Assembly (NCBI RefSeq): GCF_900636765.1
Contig: NZ_LR134313.1
Coordinates: forward strand, 2,046,001 to 2,110,000
DNA length: 64,000 nucleotides
Origin: Neisseria canis
GTDB lineage: Bacteria; Pseudomonadota; Gammaproteobacteria; Burkholderiales; Neisseriaceae
Direction of reading: 5' to 3'
Part shown: piece after piece, positions 36,709 to 45,677 of the stretch
How positions within the stretch are numbered: the first letter of the stretch is position 1
Layout: every line of letters starts with the position of its first letter
The notes under the pieces: model-generated
Seen by the model: the letters and a program-made list of their open reading frames with translations, nothing else
Told to the model about the DNA's origin: nothing
Database searches by the model: none
Program-made: the position numbers and the translations under genes

Positions 36709-37470
36709 ATGTCTGTCGAACCCATCATTATCACCACCTACAACATGCACAAAGGCATGTCGCCGCTCAACCGTTTCGTACAAGTCGACAGTATGGCAGA
36801 AGCCATTCAAAGTCTGCGCTCCGACATCTTATTCCTGCAAGAAGTACAAGGCGAAAACCTGCGCCGGCAGCTCAAGCTGCCCGCATTTCCCAAAGCTCCG
36901 CATTACGACATCCTAAGCGACCGCCTCGACTATTATTCAAGCTATGGCAAAAACGCCATCTACAAAGAAAAACACCACGGCAACGCCATTCTGAGCCATT
37001 TGCCTATCCACACCCACCACAACCTCAACATCACCGTCAACAAGCTTGAGCGACGCGGTGTGTTGCATTGCGAAATCCAACCCGAAGGCTGGCCTTTCCC
37101 CATTGTTTGTCTATGCGCCCACCTCAACCTGCTGGAAGTCGACCGTGTGAAGCAATACACCGCCATCTTCGAATACGTTACCACCTATGTACCGCCGCAA
37201 AGCCCGCTGATTCTCGCCGGCGACTTCAACGACTGGCGCCACAAATCCTGTATGAACATCGGCCGCTCCCTTGGCTTGAAAGAGGTATTTATCGACTACT
37301 TCGGCTCACGCCCCAAAACCTTTCCCGCCCGCATGCCTTTTTTGAGCCTCGACCGCATCTACACGCGCAACCTCGATATTCTCGATGCCAAACTGCACAA
37401 CGGCACACCGTGGCAAAACCTATCCGACCACCTCCCACTCAGCGCAACACTGGTGCCCACATCCTTTTAA
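36709..37470 (+). CDS. Endonuclease/exonuclease/phosphatase-family protein
   Basis: The 253-residue protein has the EEP fold motifs TTYNMHKG, FLQEVQG, GNAILSHLPI, LAGDFNDW and the terminal SDHLPL, which carry the catalytic His and Asp residues. The family includes DNases, phosphodiesterases and lipid phosphatases; close relatives in Betaproteobacteria are unassigned EEP proteins. There is no signal peptide, so it acts in the cytoplasm. The substrate is unknown. Confidence 0.85.
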   Translation: MSVEPIIITTYNMHKGMSPLNRFVQVDSMAEAIQSLRSDILFLQEVQGENLRRQLKLPAFPKAPHYDILSDRLDYYSSYGKNAIYKEKHHGNAILSHLPIHTHHNLNITVNKLERRGVLHCEIQPEGWPFPIVCLCAHLNLLEVDRVKQYTAIFEYVTTYVPPQSPLILAGDFNDWRHKSCMNIGRSLGLKEVFIDYFGSRPKTFPARMPFLSLDRIYTRNLDILDAKLHNGTPWQNLSDHLPLSATLVPTSF

Positions 37471-37505
37471 CCGGCTTTTTTGTGCTTTGAGGAAGAAAGC
37501 TTTTC

Positions 37506-37880
37506 ATGCGCCGCAATTCACGGTATAGTGTAAAAACAAGTAATCAACACATACCTACGCCGATGGATTACCTGAGAAAAATGCCTTTCACCATCGTGTT
37601 TATCGATAAAAAAGGCCATTCCTATGATGACAGCAGCCGCGACCTGAATGCCTACATTCAGCGCCACCCCCTGATTATTCCGCGCCTGCACCAGCCCTGC
37701 TTTTCCGCCAAAATACTTGAAATTGCCGCCCATCAATGCGGCATGCGGGTTGTCCGCCGCCCTGCCGACAGCCGCGTCCGGCGCAACCTGACCTACGTTA
37801 TCCGAAAAAATCTTTTTAAAAACGATGAAGAGCTATGGAACTTCATCAACAAGCCTGAAAACCTCAACACCGTAAAATAA
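37506..37880 (+). CDS. Hypothetical protein
   Basis: I do not recognise this family. The frame encodes up to 124 residues, basic overall ([21 protein letters not shown]), with a beta-rich start ([17 protein letters not shown]). The start is unsure: ATG 37506 has GAGGAAGAAAG upstream, while ATGs at 37563 and 37581 would give 105 or 99 residues, and 37581 is preceded by GAGAAA. A TATAGT sequence lies within the longer version, so a shorter form is possible. It precedes trpG by about 50 bases. Confidence 0.55.
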   Translation: MRRNSRYSVKTSNQHIPTPMDYLRKMPFTIVFIDKKGHSYDDSSRDLNAYIQRHPLIIPRLHQPCFSAKILEIAAHQCGMRVVRRPADSRVRRNLTYVIRKNLFKNDEELWNFINKPENLNTVK

Positions 37881-37907
37881 GCTCCGTACCGAACCGTGCG
37901 GGCTTTT

Positions 37908-37919
37908 TTCAGACAGGCA
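37908..37919 (-). repeat. Single uptake sequence before trpG
   Basis: This is an exact TTCAGACAGGCA, 14 bases upstream of the trpG start. Confidence 0.85.
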
Positions 37920-37933
37920 TCAGAAAGACAAAA

Positions 37934-38518
37934 ATGCTTTTAATGATCGACAACTACGACAGTTTCACATACAACATCGTCCAATATTTTTCAGAGCTGG
38001 GCCAAGAAGTAACCGTGCGGCGCAACGACGACATCACTCTGCAGGAAATCGAGCACCTTAACCCGCAATATCTCATTATCGGCCCCGGCCCCTGTTCACC
38101 CAAAGAAGCCGGCATCTCTGTGGCAGCCATGCAGCATTTTGCAGGCAAGCTGCCCATTATGGGCATCTGCCTCGGCCACCAAACCATAGGCGAAGCATTC
38201 GGCGGTAACATCGTCCGCGCAAAAACCCTGATGCACGGCAAAGTTTCACCGGTCAAACACATCGGCGAAGGCATGTTCCACAAGCTGCCCAATCCCGTAA
38301 CCTGCACACGCTACCACAGCCTTGTTATCGACCGCGACACCCTGCCCGACTGCCTCGAAATCACCGCATGGACGGACGACGGAGAAATCATGGGCGTGCG
38401 CCATAAAACCCTGCCCATCGAAGGCGTGCAATTCCATCCCGAAGGCCTGCTTACCGAACACGGCCATGATATGCTGAATAACTTTTTAGAAGCCTTCAAA
38501 CACTTCAAGTTTGTCTGA
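37934..38518 (+). CDS. trpG: Anthranilate/aminodeoxychorismate synthase glutamine amidotransferase subunit
   Basis: The 194-residue protein is a class I glutamine amidotransferase: DNYDSFTYN at the start, the nucleophile elbow [15 protein letters not shown] with its Cys, and the His/Glu pair in [12 protein letters not shown]. It supplies ammonia to the TrpE (and often PabB) partner. trpD lies 29 bases downstream, which points to tryptophan synthesis, but one TrpG/PabA may serve folate as well. No trpE is in the window. Confidence 0.93.
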   Translation: MLLMIDNYDSFTYNIVQYFSELGQEVTVRRNDDITLQEIEHLNPQYLIIGPGPCSPKEAGISVAAMQHFAGKLPIMGICLGHQTIGEAFGGNIVRAKTLMHGKVSPVKHIGEGMFHKLPNPVTCTRYHSLVIDRDTLPDCLEITAWTDDGEIMGVRHKTLPIEGVQFHPEGLLTEHGHDMLNNFLEAFKHFKFV

Positions 38519-38547
38519 AAATCAATCCCAACCTCAAAGAAGAATTT

Positions 38548-39591
38548 ATGATTACCCCACAGCAAGCAATCGCCCGCCTCATTGACAACAATGAGCTTTT
38601 TTATGACGAAATGACCGACTTAATGCGCCAAATTATGAGCGGCCAAGTCGCTTCAGAACAAATCGCCGCTATTTTGGTGGGATTGCGGATAAAAGTCGAA
38701 ACCGTGTCCGAAATCAGCGCCGCCGCAGCCGTGATGCGCGAGTTTGCCATTCCCGTGCCTGTCAGCAACCGCGAAAACTTAGTCGATATAGTCGGCACAG
38801 GCGGAGACGGCGCCAAAACATTCAATATCTCCACCACCACCATGTTTGTTGCCGCAGCCGCCGGCGTACACATCGCCAAACACGGCAACCGCTCGGTATC
38901 CTCTTCCAGCGGCGCGGCAGATGTGATGGAACAAATGGGCGTATCGCTTACCCTCTCGCCCGAACAAGTGGGTCGCTGTATAGACGAAACCGGCATGGGC
39001 TTTATGTTTGCCCCCAACCACCACAACGCCATGCGCTATGTTGCTCCGGTACGCCGCTCACTCGGCATCCGAACCATATTCAACATCTTAGGCCCGCTCA
39101 CCAATCCTGCCGGTGCGCCCAACCAGCTGCTCGGCGTATTCCATATCGATTTATGCGGCATCTTATCGCGCGTTTTGCAGCAGCTCGGCTCCAAACACGT
39201 TTTGGTTATCTGCGGCAAAGACGGGCTGGACGAAATCACCCTTACCGGCACCACCCGCATCGCCGAACTCAAAGACAATAAAATCAGCGAATACGATATT
39301 TCCCCCGAACAATTCGGCATTCCTCTGCGCGAAAACCTCAATGAAATCCGCGTAGACAACAGCCAACAATCGCTCGGCATGATGAACAGCGTATTAGCCG
39401 GCCAACCCGGTGCCGCACGCGACATCGTATTGCTCAACTCGGCCGCCGCCATCTACACCGGCGGCAAAGCAAATTCTTTGGCCGAAGGTTTTGAAGCTGC
39501 CAAAGAAGCCTTGGATTCCGGCAAAGCCAAAGCCAAACAGCAGGAGCTGGTTGCTTACACGCAGCAACTGGCACAAGGGCAAAACATCTAA
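38548..39591 (+). CDS. trpD: Anthranilate phosphoribosyltransferase
   Basis: The 347-residue protein contains [16 protein letters not shown] (the PRPP and Mg site) and [20 protein letters not shown], both typical of TrpD. It adds phosphoribose from PRPP to anthranilate in the second step of tryptophan synthesis. It follows trpG closely and is co-transcribed. The AAGAAG stretch before ATG 38548 serves as its ribosome site. A hairpin terminator lies about 50 bases after the stop. Confidence 0.96.
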   Translation: MITPQQAIARLIDNNELFYDEMTDLMRQIMSGQVASEQIAAILVGLRIKVETVSEISAAAAVMREFAIPVPVSNRENLVDIVGTGGDGAKTFNISTTTMFVAAAAGVHIAKHGNRSVSSSSGAADVMEQMGVSLTLSPEQVGRCIDETGMGFMFAPNHHNAMRYVAPVRRSLGIRTIFNILGPLTNPAGAPNQLLGVFHIDLCGILSRVLQQLGSKHVLVICGKDGLDEITLTGTTRIAELKDNKISEYDISPEQFGIPLRENLNEIRVDNSQQSLGMMNSVLAGQPGAARDIVLLNSAAAIYTGGKANSLAEGFEAAKEALDSGKAKAKQQELVAYTQQLAQGQNI

Positions 39592-39638
39592 GCCTATATC
39601 CGCAACATCCCGCCGCAAAACAATGCCTGTCTGAAAGC

Positions 39639-39671
39639 AAACACCCGCCGAAGAATCCGGCGGGTGTTTTG
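39639..39671 (+). terminator. Rho-independent terminator after trpD
   Basis: The arms AAACACCCGCCG (39639-39650) and its complement (39658-39669) flank a short loop and are followed by T residues. A single uptake sequence (39624-39635) precedes it. Confidence 0.85.
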
Positions 39672-39706
39672 TATGGTTAAACTTGGACTTGTATCCGTGA
39701 ATAATG

Positions 39707-39759
39707 AATGCCTGTCTGAAAATACAGTTAATCAACTTAAAAATCTTCAGACAGGCATT
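39707..39759 (-). terminator. Uptake-sequence pair downstream of purF, with a repeat-like loop
   Basis: The arms 39707-39720 and 39746-39759 are 14-base complements, but the loop is 25 bases long. The loop reads CAGTTAATCAACTTAAAAAT, which resembles the ends of the TATAGT-type repeats at 527-670 and 795-952. Confidence 0.65.
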
Positions 39760-39781
39760 TATACCAATTCACACAACACAA

Positions 39782-41338
39782 TTATGCATCATGATCATCG
39801 GCATCCGAACCCGCATCTACGCGCACGCTGTGGTCAATCAAGCTGGGTTGGACAAAAGCGGCCGAGCCCGTGGATTCGCCTTCAGACAGGCGTTTCAGAT
39901 AAGCCTCGTCAATATCCCCCGTAGGGTAGCAGCCGCTGAAGCAAGAATCCTCAAAACCTTCTATTTCAGGGTTGAGCTCGCGCACCACATTTTCCAACTC
40001 TTCCAAACCTTGGAACACACAAGCATCGGCGCCGATTTCCCGGGCAACTTCCTCGGCAGAACGGCCATTGGCAATCAACTCTTCACGGGTCGGCATGTCG
40101 ATTCCGTAAACATTGGGGTAGCGCACTTCCGGTGCCGCCGAAGCAAAATAAACTTTACGCGCGCCGGCATCGCGCACCATCTCCACAATTTCCCGGCTGG
40201 TGGTGCCGCGCACAATCGAATCGTCCACCAGCAAAACATTTTTCCCTTCAAACTCGGAAGCCATCGGGCTGAGCTTCTGGCGCACCGATTTTTTGCGGGT
40301 CGCCTGGCCGGGCATAATGAATGTCCGGCCGATATAACGGTTTTTAATCAGGCCCTCCCTGTAAGGCTTACCCAAATGATGCGCCAACTCCATCGCACTC
40401 GGGCGGCTGGTATCGGGAATCGGCATCACCACATCAATATCTTCAACCGGCAAATACTGTTTCACCTTCTCCGCCAGCGCCACACCCATATTGAGCCGCG
40501 ACTGATAAACCGACACACCGTCAATCACCGAATCAGGCCTGGCAAAATAAACATATTCAAACAAACAGGGCGCAAGCTTGGTATTTTCGGCACATTGGCG
40601 CGAATAAAACTGGCCGTCGAATGTGATGAACACCGCTTCACCCGGCGCAATATCCCGCTCTAAATCAAAGGCCAGGCTGTTGAATGCAACCGATTCCGAA
40701 GCCACGGCATAAGCGGTTTTGCCCGTTTGCCCATCGGTTTGTGCACCCAAAACCAAAGGCCGGATACCATAAGGATCGCGGAACGCCACCAAACCGTAGC
40801 CTGCAATCAGCGCAACCACACCATAAGCACCGCGCACACGAAGATGAAGCTGGGAAACAGCGTTGAAAATATTATCGACACTCAAATGCGTATCACCGGA
40901 AGAAGTAACTTCCTTGCGCAGCTCATGGGCAAATACGTTTAACAACACTTCAGAATCGGAACGCGTGTTGATATGGCGCAAGTGCTTGTTGCACACGTTT
41001 TCATACAGCTCGTCGGTATTGGTCAGGTTCCCGTTATGCGCAAGCACAATGCCGAAAGGCGAGCTTACATAAAAAGGCTGAGCTTCGGCACCGCTGCCCG
41101 CGCTGCCCGCTGTAGGATAGCGCACATGTGCGATGCCGGCATTGCCTCGCAAATCACGCATATTGCGGGTGCGGAACACATCACGCACCATGCCTTTGCC
41201 TTTGTGCATATGAAACATATTGCCCTGAACGGTTACAATGCCCGCGGCATCCTGACCCCGGTGCTGCAACATTTGCAAGCCGTCATACAGCGACTGGTTC
41301 ACCGGCTCGTGCGCCACCAACCCAAACACACCACACAT
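39782..41338 (-). CDS. purF: Amidophosphoribosyltransferase
   Basis: The 518-residue enzyme starts [10 protein letters not shown], giving Cys2 as the N-terminal nucleophile after Met removal, with the Ntn glutaminase domain (about 1-240). The C-terminal phosphoribosyltransferase domain has the PRPP motif [16 protein letters not shown]. It makes phosphoribosylamine, the first step of purine synthesis. It is the last gene of a leftward cluster starting with folC or further upstream. An 11/12 uptake-sequence match lies near 39883. Confidence 0.96.
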   Translation of the reverse strand: MCGVFGLVAHEPVNQSLYDGLQMLQHRGQDAAGIVTVQGNMFHMHKGKGMVRDVFRTRNMRDLRGNAGIAHVRYPTAGSAGSGAEAQPFYVSSPFGIVLAHNGNLTNTDELYENVCNKHLRHINTRSDSEVLLNVFAHELRKEVTSSGDTHLSVDNIFNAVSQLHLRVRGAYGVVALIAGYGLVAFRDPYGIRPLVLGAQTDGQTGKTAYAVASESVAFNSLAFDLERDIAPGEAVFITFDGQFYSRQCAENTKLAPCLFEYVYFARPDSVIDGVSVYQSRLNMGVALAEKVKQYLPVEDIDVVMPIPDTSRPSAMELAHHLGKPYREGLIKNRYIGRTFIMPGQATRKKSVRQKLSPMASEFEGKNVLLVDDSIVRGTTSREIVEMVRDAGARKVYFASAAPEVRYPNVYGIDMPTREELIANGRSAEEVAREIGADACVFQGLEELENVVRELNPEIEGFEDSCFSGCYPTGDIDEAYLKRLSEGESTGSAAFVQPSLIDHSVRVDAGSDADDHDA

Positions 41339-41359
41339 TTTGTTTTATCTCCAAAACAA

Positions 41360-41857
41360 TTAAATCATCGGATTTTTCAAGTTTTCCGTCATATACTCTG
41401 AAAGCGCCGGCAATGCTGCGGAGGCCAGCGATTCAAAATAAGGCGCACTGATTGAATTTTTCCAACCATCGGTTTTCGGCAAATCGGTAAACGAACACAC
41501 CACCACCACAAAAGTAACAATCAAAACACCTTTTAACGCGCCGAATACTCCGCCCAATAAGCGGTTTACACCGCCCAAACCCAGCGTTCCCACTATTGCA
41601 GTCAACAAAGAGCGCAGCAGATACATTACCAACCATGCCGCCGCAAATACCAAAATAAAACCAACCGCCACGCTCAAAACATGGGGTTGGACTGATGAGA
41701 GAAAAGCTTCTGCAAAATCCTGGCCAAACATACGGGCTGCAACAAATGCCACAATCCACGTTACCAGAGACGCAACTTCAGCAATCACGCCGCGCATCAT
41801 CGAGATGATGACACACACAAACACCACAAGCGCTGCAAGAATGTCGAATATCTCCAT
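41360..41857 (-). CDS. cvpA: CvpA-family membrane protein
   Basis: The 165-residue protein has four hydrophobic helices (about 5-25, 28-46, 62-84, 100-122) and the family features VIAEVASLVTWIVAF and GGVNRLLGGVFGALKGVL. CvpA is a conserved inner-membrane protein, needed for colicin V export and linked to envelope stress; its precise task is unknown. The cvpA-purF order is widely conserved. It begins 3 bases after the SPOR gene stop, so it is translated from the same message. Confidence 0.9.
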   Translation of the reverse strand: MEIFDILAALVVFVCVIISMMRGVIAEVASLVTWIVAFVAARMFGQDFAEAFLSSVQPHVLSVAVGFILVFAAAWLVMYLLRSLLTAIVGTLGLGGVNRLLGGVFGALKGVLIVTFVVVVCSFTDLPKTDGWKNSISAPYFESLASAALPALSEYMTENLKNPMI

Positions 41858-41860
41858 AAA

Positions 41861-43354
41861 TTATTTGCCCTGACTGACTACCGAACCGTTTACACCCTTG
41901 CTTCTTAAGCGGTTCAAAGCATTGTCTGCCGCTTCCTTATTGGCAAAAGTGCCGCTGCGCACACGGTAAACCGTGCCTTTGCTGGTTTCCACTTTGCTGA
42001 TAGAGCCGCTCATACCGGATTGCCGCAATGCTTGCAGCGTTTTCTGCGCGGCGGCTTCATCCCTAAATGCGCCTGCCTGAATCACCGCCTTGCCGGAACC
42101 GCTTTTTTTGGCTTCCGCAGCTTTTTTCGCTTCTGCTTCTTTCTTTTGCTGAGCCGCTTTTTTAGCATCTTCAGCTCTCTTCGCTTCAGCTGCTTTCTTG
42201 GCATCAGCCTCTTTCTTCAACTGAGCGGCTTTTCTTTCTTCAGCCGCTTTTTTGGCTTCCGCTTCTTTTTTCTGCTGTGCCGCTTTTCTTTCTTCTGCAG
42301 CTTTCTTCGCTTCTGTTTCTTTCTTCAATTGCGCATCGCGCTTTTCATCCGCGGCTTTTTTTGCCTCCGCTTCTTTTTTCAGCCGCTCGGCACGTTTCTC
42401 TTCGGCTGCTTTTTTCGCTTCAGCTTCTTTTTTCTGTTGGGCTGCTTTTCTTTCTTCAGCCGCTTTCTTGGCCTCTTCTTTTTTCAGCCGGTCGGCACGC
42501 TTTTCTTCAGCCGCTTTTTTGGCTTCCGCTTCTTTTTTCTGTTGGACGGCTTTCCGTTCCTCGGCAGCCTTCTTGGCTTCCGCTTCTTTCTTCAACTGAG
42601 TGGCGCGTTTTTCATCGGCAAGTTTTTTCTCTTCCGCGGCTTTCTTCTCCGCAGCTTTTTTCGTTTCTGCGGCTTTTCTTTCTTCTTCCGCTTTTTTGGC
42701 TTCGGCCTCTTTCTTCAGCTGGGCTGCCTTTTTGGCGGCGTCCGCAGCTTTGCGTTCCCGCTCTTTGGCTGCTGCTTCTTTGTTGGTATTTTTAATGGTA
42801 ACTACGGGAATCGGGGCAAACTCTTCCGGTTTGGGATCCATTTTTTCCGCCGGAGGGGCTTTTTTAGTTACGGTACGCGAATGCCCGTCTTCATCGGAAA
42901 CTTCTACGCTTTCCTGATTTTCGGCCAATTCGTAAATGAGATTGTCTTTTGATTTCGGCTTGGCTTGAACTTCTTCTTTGGGAGGCGGATTAGTGTCATC
43001 CGGGCTGAGAAATACAACGCGCTGCTTGTTTTCCTTTTCGGAAGATAAAGCTTGCGCTGCCTTTTCGGCTTTTTTGGCGTTTTCTTCTGATTCTCGTTCT
43101 TTGGCCGCTTCGGCCGACTCTTCTTTCGATTCTTCTTGCTGGGGCTCTTGTTCCGGTTTGGAAACTTTCTTGGATTGTGCAACAACAGGGGCAGATGCGG
43201 CGGCTTGCCCTGTTTCTGCTTCGTCTTTACCTGAAGTTTTGGCGAATATTAAACCTGCCACCACCACCATAGCGGACGCGCCGGCTAAACGGCGGCGGTT
43301 TTTGCGCTTGAGGTTTTCGTATTCTTCCAATGATTCCAAGTGCTTAGGCAGCAT
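41861..43354 (-). CDS. SPOR-domain protein with long Lys/Ala/Glu repeats
   Basis: The 497-residue protein has a cytoplasmic N-terminus, one membrane segment (about 24-41, LAGASAMVVVAGLIFA), an acidic then repetitive region (about 195-415), and a C-terminal SPOR domain (about 420-497, KAVIQAGAFRDEAAAQKTLQ). SPOR domains bind denuded glycan strands at the division septum. The repeats are variations on KKEAEAKKAAEERKAAQQ and should form a long charged helix, as in TolA, that can cross the periplasm. The repeat number is likely variable between strains. The gene is found between folC and cvpA in related genomes. Confidence 0.87.
   Translation of the reverse strand: MLPKHLESLEEYENLKRKNRRRLAGASAMVVVAGLIFAKTSGKDEAETGQAAASAPVVAQSKKVSKPEQEPQQEESKEESAEAAKERESEENAKKAEKAAQALSSEKENKQRVVFLSPDDTNPPPKEEVQAKPKSKDNLIYELAENQESVEVSDEDGHSRTVTKKAPPAEKMDPKPEEFAPIPVVTIKNTNKEAAAKERERKAADAAKKAAQLKKEAEAKKAEEERKAAETKKAAEKKAAEEKKLADEKRATQLKKEAEAKKAAEERKAVQQKKEAEAKKAAEEKRADRLKKEEAKKAAEERKAAQQKKEAEAKKAAEEKRAERLKKEAEAKKAADEKRDAQLKKETEAKKAAEERKAAQQKKEAEAKKAAEERKAAQLKKEADAKKAAEAKRAEDAKKAAQQKKEAEAKKAAEAKKSGSGKAVIQAGAFRDEAAAQKTLQALRQSGMSGSISKVETSKGTVYRVRSGTFANKEAADNALNRLRSKGVNGSVVSQGK
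42110..42772 (-). repeat. In-frame degenerate repeats encoding the Lys/Ala/Glu helix
   Basis: Roughly a dozen units of 36-54 bases repeat within the SPOR gene, each coding a variant of KKEAEAKKAAEE. The repetitive bases leave long false open frames on the opposite strand. Confidence 0.8.
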
Positions 43355-43374
43355 TGCTTAATCCTGTAAGTGTA

Positions 43375-44658
43375 TTATAGTGTTCCCATAACTTCGGCAA
43401 CCGTATGGAAGGAGCCGAACACGACAATTCTATCATTTTCCGAAGCCGCCGCAAAAGCCGCATCATAAGCTTTTGCTATATTTTCAAACTGTTTTACATT
43501 GCTTATATCGTGAGCAGCCAGTTTTTCGGCAAGCTGCTCGGAAGCCATGCCGCGCGGCAGATGCAGAGGCGCGATATGCCATTCGTCAAACTGGTCTTTC
43601 AGGATTGCCAAAACCGAATCGATGTCTTTATCGTTCAACATGCTGAACACGGCCGTACGGTTTTGAGCAAAGGGCAAGGCCATCAGCCCCTGACGCAGCG
43701 CACGGGCTGCGTGCGGATTATGGCCCACATCCAAAACGGTCAGCGGCCTGCCGGGTAAAACTTGGAAACGGCCCGGATTATGCACCATCAACAAACCGCG
43801 CTTGATAGCGCCTATGTCTATCGGCAATTGTTGGTTGAGGCATTCGATAACGGTCAGCGCACAGGCGGCATTGTTGATTTGGTATGCGCCGCGCAAGGCG
43901 GGAATCGGCAGAGCGTTGCGGTTGCGCGTATGCCTGTCTGAAAACTGCGGATTAGGATGAAAACGGTATGACCATTGCTGGTTTTCCAGCTTGGTATAGC
44001 TGAAATCTTCTCCGATCAGCAATAAATCCGCGCCTATGGCTTCAGCATGTTTTCTCAGCGATTCGGGCGGCGGATTCTGGCCGCAAATAGCGGGTTTGCC
44101 GCTGCGGAACACACCGGCTTTTTCGTAGCCCACCTGCTCGATGGTGTCGCCAAGGAAAGATTGGTGGTCTAAATCAATGCTGGTTACCACGGATACATCG
44201 GCGTCAAATATGTTTACAGCATCCAAACGGCCGCCCAGCCCGACTTCCAATATCATCACATCCACTTGGCTCCGCATGAAAATATCCACGGCGGCCAGCG
44301 TGTTGAACTCAAAATAAGTGAGGGAAATATCGCCACGCGCGGCTTCAATGCGCTCAAACGCGGCCACGATTTCTTCATCTGACACAGGCTGTGTGTTGAC
44401 ACAAATACGCTCGTTGAATTTCAACAGATGCGGGCTGGTCAGCGTGCCGGTTTTGAAGCCGGCTTCTTTATATATCTGCGATAAAAATGCACACACCGAA
44501 CCTTTGCCGTTGGTGCCCGCCACAACGATTACCGGGCATTGCGGGTTCAGGTGCATGGTGTTTTTCACTTCGCCCACACGGGATAGACCCATATCAATCA
44601 AACCCGCGCTGTGGGCGGTTTCTAAATGGGAGAGCCAGTCGTTCAGATTTTTTTTCAT
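43375..44658 (-). CDS. folC: Folylpolyglutamate synthase / dihydrofolate synthase
   Basis: The 427-residue Mur-ligase-like enzyme has the P-loop GTNGKGSVCAFLSQIYKEAG, the segment TSPHLLKFNERI, GLGGRLDAVN and, later, DVGHNPHAARAL. It adds glutamate to dihydropteroate and then to reduced folates. The length is normal. An exact uptake sequence lies inside (43931-43942), reading FSDRHT on the coding strand. It starts a leftward run with the SPOR gene 20 bases behind its stop. Confidence 0.94.
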   Translation of the reverse strand: MKKNLNDWLSHLETAHSAGLIDMGLSRVGEVKNTMHLNPQCPVIVVAGTNGKGSVCAFLSQIYKEAGFKTGTLTSPHLLKFNERICVNTQPVSDEEIVAAFERIEAARGDISLTYFEFNTLAAVDIFMRSQVDVMILEVGLGGRLDAVNIFDADVSVVTSIDLDHQSFLGDTIEQVGYEKAGVFRSGKPAICGQNPPPESLRKHAEAIGADLLLIGEDFSYTKLENQQWSYRFHPNPQFSDRHTRNRNALPIPALRGAYQINNAACALTVIECLNQQLPIDIGAIKRGLLMVHNPGRFQVLPGRPLTVLDVGHNPHAARALRQGLMALPFAQNRTAVFSMLNDKDIDSVLAILKDQFDEWHIAPLHLPRGMASEQLAEKLAAHDISNVKQFENIAKAYDAAFAAASENDRIVVFGSFHTVAEVMGTL

Positions 44659-44678
44659 GGTTTTGATGATATTGGCTG

Positions 44679-44709
44679 AATGCCTGTCTAAAAACTTTCA
44701 GACAGGCAT
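44679..44709 (-). terminator. Uptake-sequence pair with one degenerate arm
   Basis: The left arm is TGCCTGTCTAAA (one mismatch) and the right arm an exact TTCAGACAGGCA. It lies between the ygfX-like stop and the folC start. Confidence 0.65.
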
Positions 44710-44723
44710 AAGTGGGTTAATGC

Positions 44724-45155
44724 TTAATCTTCTTTATCTTCTTTGCTTCTGCCGAACTTCGCCCACACAATCAGGCGGCGGTAGCTTTCGGCATCGGTCA
44801 TATCGGGCAACACGGTGTGCGATATGCGCTTACCCTCAAGCTGCCATTGCAGAAAACAGCCTCTTCTGTGTATCAAGCTGCTTTCAGACAGGCTTGCATG
44901 GCGCAGCACGGCATCCGATTGCGAAAGCGAGGCGCGGCCCGAAGTATCGATATGGATGGCGGATACACTCTGCTTGCCTTTCAGGCTTTGCACCCGCCAT
45001 GCCCAAACCAAGCTTGCTGCCAATGCCGCGACACCCAACCAGCGCATCCAGCCGTAAAATGCGGTAAAACACAACACAAAAGCATAAATATGCAATGCCG
45101 CCGCCAGCAGCATACCGCGCTTCGACGGTTTGAGTTTGACTTGAAACGCCTGCAT
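44724..45155 (-). CDS. YgfX/CptA-like membrane protein
   Basis: The 143-residue protein has two close hydrophobic helices (about 16-34 and 36-54) followed by a short soluble domain with VLPDMTDAESYRRLIVWAKFG, which resembles the YgfX (CptA) family. In E. coli YgfX is encoded next to SdhE and was described as a toxin affecting MreB and FtsZ. No sdhE gene is next to it here; instead an acidic 119-residue protein is encoded directly upstream. The family call is moderate. An 11/12 uptake-sequence match lies near 44883. Confidence 0.65.
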   Translation of the reverse strand: MQAFQVKLKPSKRGMLLAAALHIYAFVLCFTAFYGWMRWLGVAALAASLVWAWRVQSLKGKQSVSAIHIDTSGRASLSQSDAVLRHASLSESSLIHRRGCFLQWQLEGKRISHTVLPDMTDAESYRRLIVWAKFGRSKEDKED

Positions 45156-45160
45156 CGGGT

Positions 45161-45520
45161 TTACATCATATTGTCAAACACGGGGCTGACGCTGATGTCT
45201 GAATCATCCATGTCCAACACCATATCGTGAATTTCTACTTCGAAAAACTCCCAAAAGGCTTGCAGGCTCATATCTTGCGGCCATTTGCTTCTTTCAATGT
45301 CCCAGCCGGAAATTTCGGCTTCAAAAATTTCCTGATAGCGCTCGTCGAAATAAGAAACCACGGCTTCCGGCTCGTCAAACTGGGGAACCAGATAAACCGA
45401 ACAGTTGGTGCGGATTTGCGCCAAGGTCAAGTCGGGCATATCCTGATCGGAAGATTTCAGCCAGCTTAAAAATTTTTCAGTAGGCTTCAACACTACGGCC
45501 GTTCGGTCGACAAAATACAT
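45161..45520 (-). CDS. Acidic conserved hypothetical protein
   Basis: I do not recognise a named family. The 119-residue protein is strongly acidic (EVEIHDMVLDMDDSDISV) with aromatic segments (YFVDRTAVVLKPTEKFLSWL, LQAFWEFFEVE). There is no signal peptide or membrane helix, so it is probably cytoplasmic. It is upstream of the YgfX-like gene by 5 bases and surely shares its transcript. It might be a partner of that protein, but only position suggests this. Confidence 0.7.
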   Translation of the reverse strand: MYFVDRTAVVLKPTEKFLSWLKSSDQDMPDLTLAQIRTNCSVYLVPQFDEPEAVVSYFDERYQEIFEAEISGWDIERSKWPQDMSLQAFWEFFEVEIHDMVLDMDDSDISVSPVFDNMM

Positions 45521-45573
45521 GCTTGATTATCCTTTGATTCGGTTTGAGCGAAGCGGGATTGTACTTCAAACTA

Positions 45574-45585
45574 TGCCTGTCTGAA
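45574..45585 (+). repeat. Single uptake sequence upstream of the acidic protein gene
   Basis: This is an exact TGCCTGTCTGAA. A second single copy lies at 45618-45629, both in the same orientation. Confidence 0.85.
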
Positions 45586-45632
45586 AGTATGCAGCCTCAG
45601 CTACGTCTGCCCCGCAATGCCTGTCTGAAAAA

Positions 45633-45663
45633 AAAACCATCCGCAACCGGGCGGATGGTTTTT
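45633..45663 (-). terminator. Rho-independent terminator after actP
   Basis: The arms AAAACCATCCGC (45633-45644) and GCGGATGGTTTT (45651-45662) are exact complements; on the minus strand the stem is followed by T residues. Confidence 0.85.
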
Positions 45664-45677
45664 TATAGCAAGTCCGA

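Noticed and set aside
42020..42952. Long open frames on the plus strand opposite the SPOR gene
   Set aside because: They mirror the repetitive Lys/Ala/Glu codons, are Phe/Leu/Ser-rich without domain features, and lack ribosome sites.
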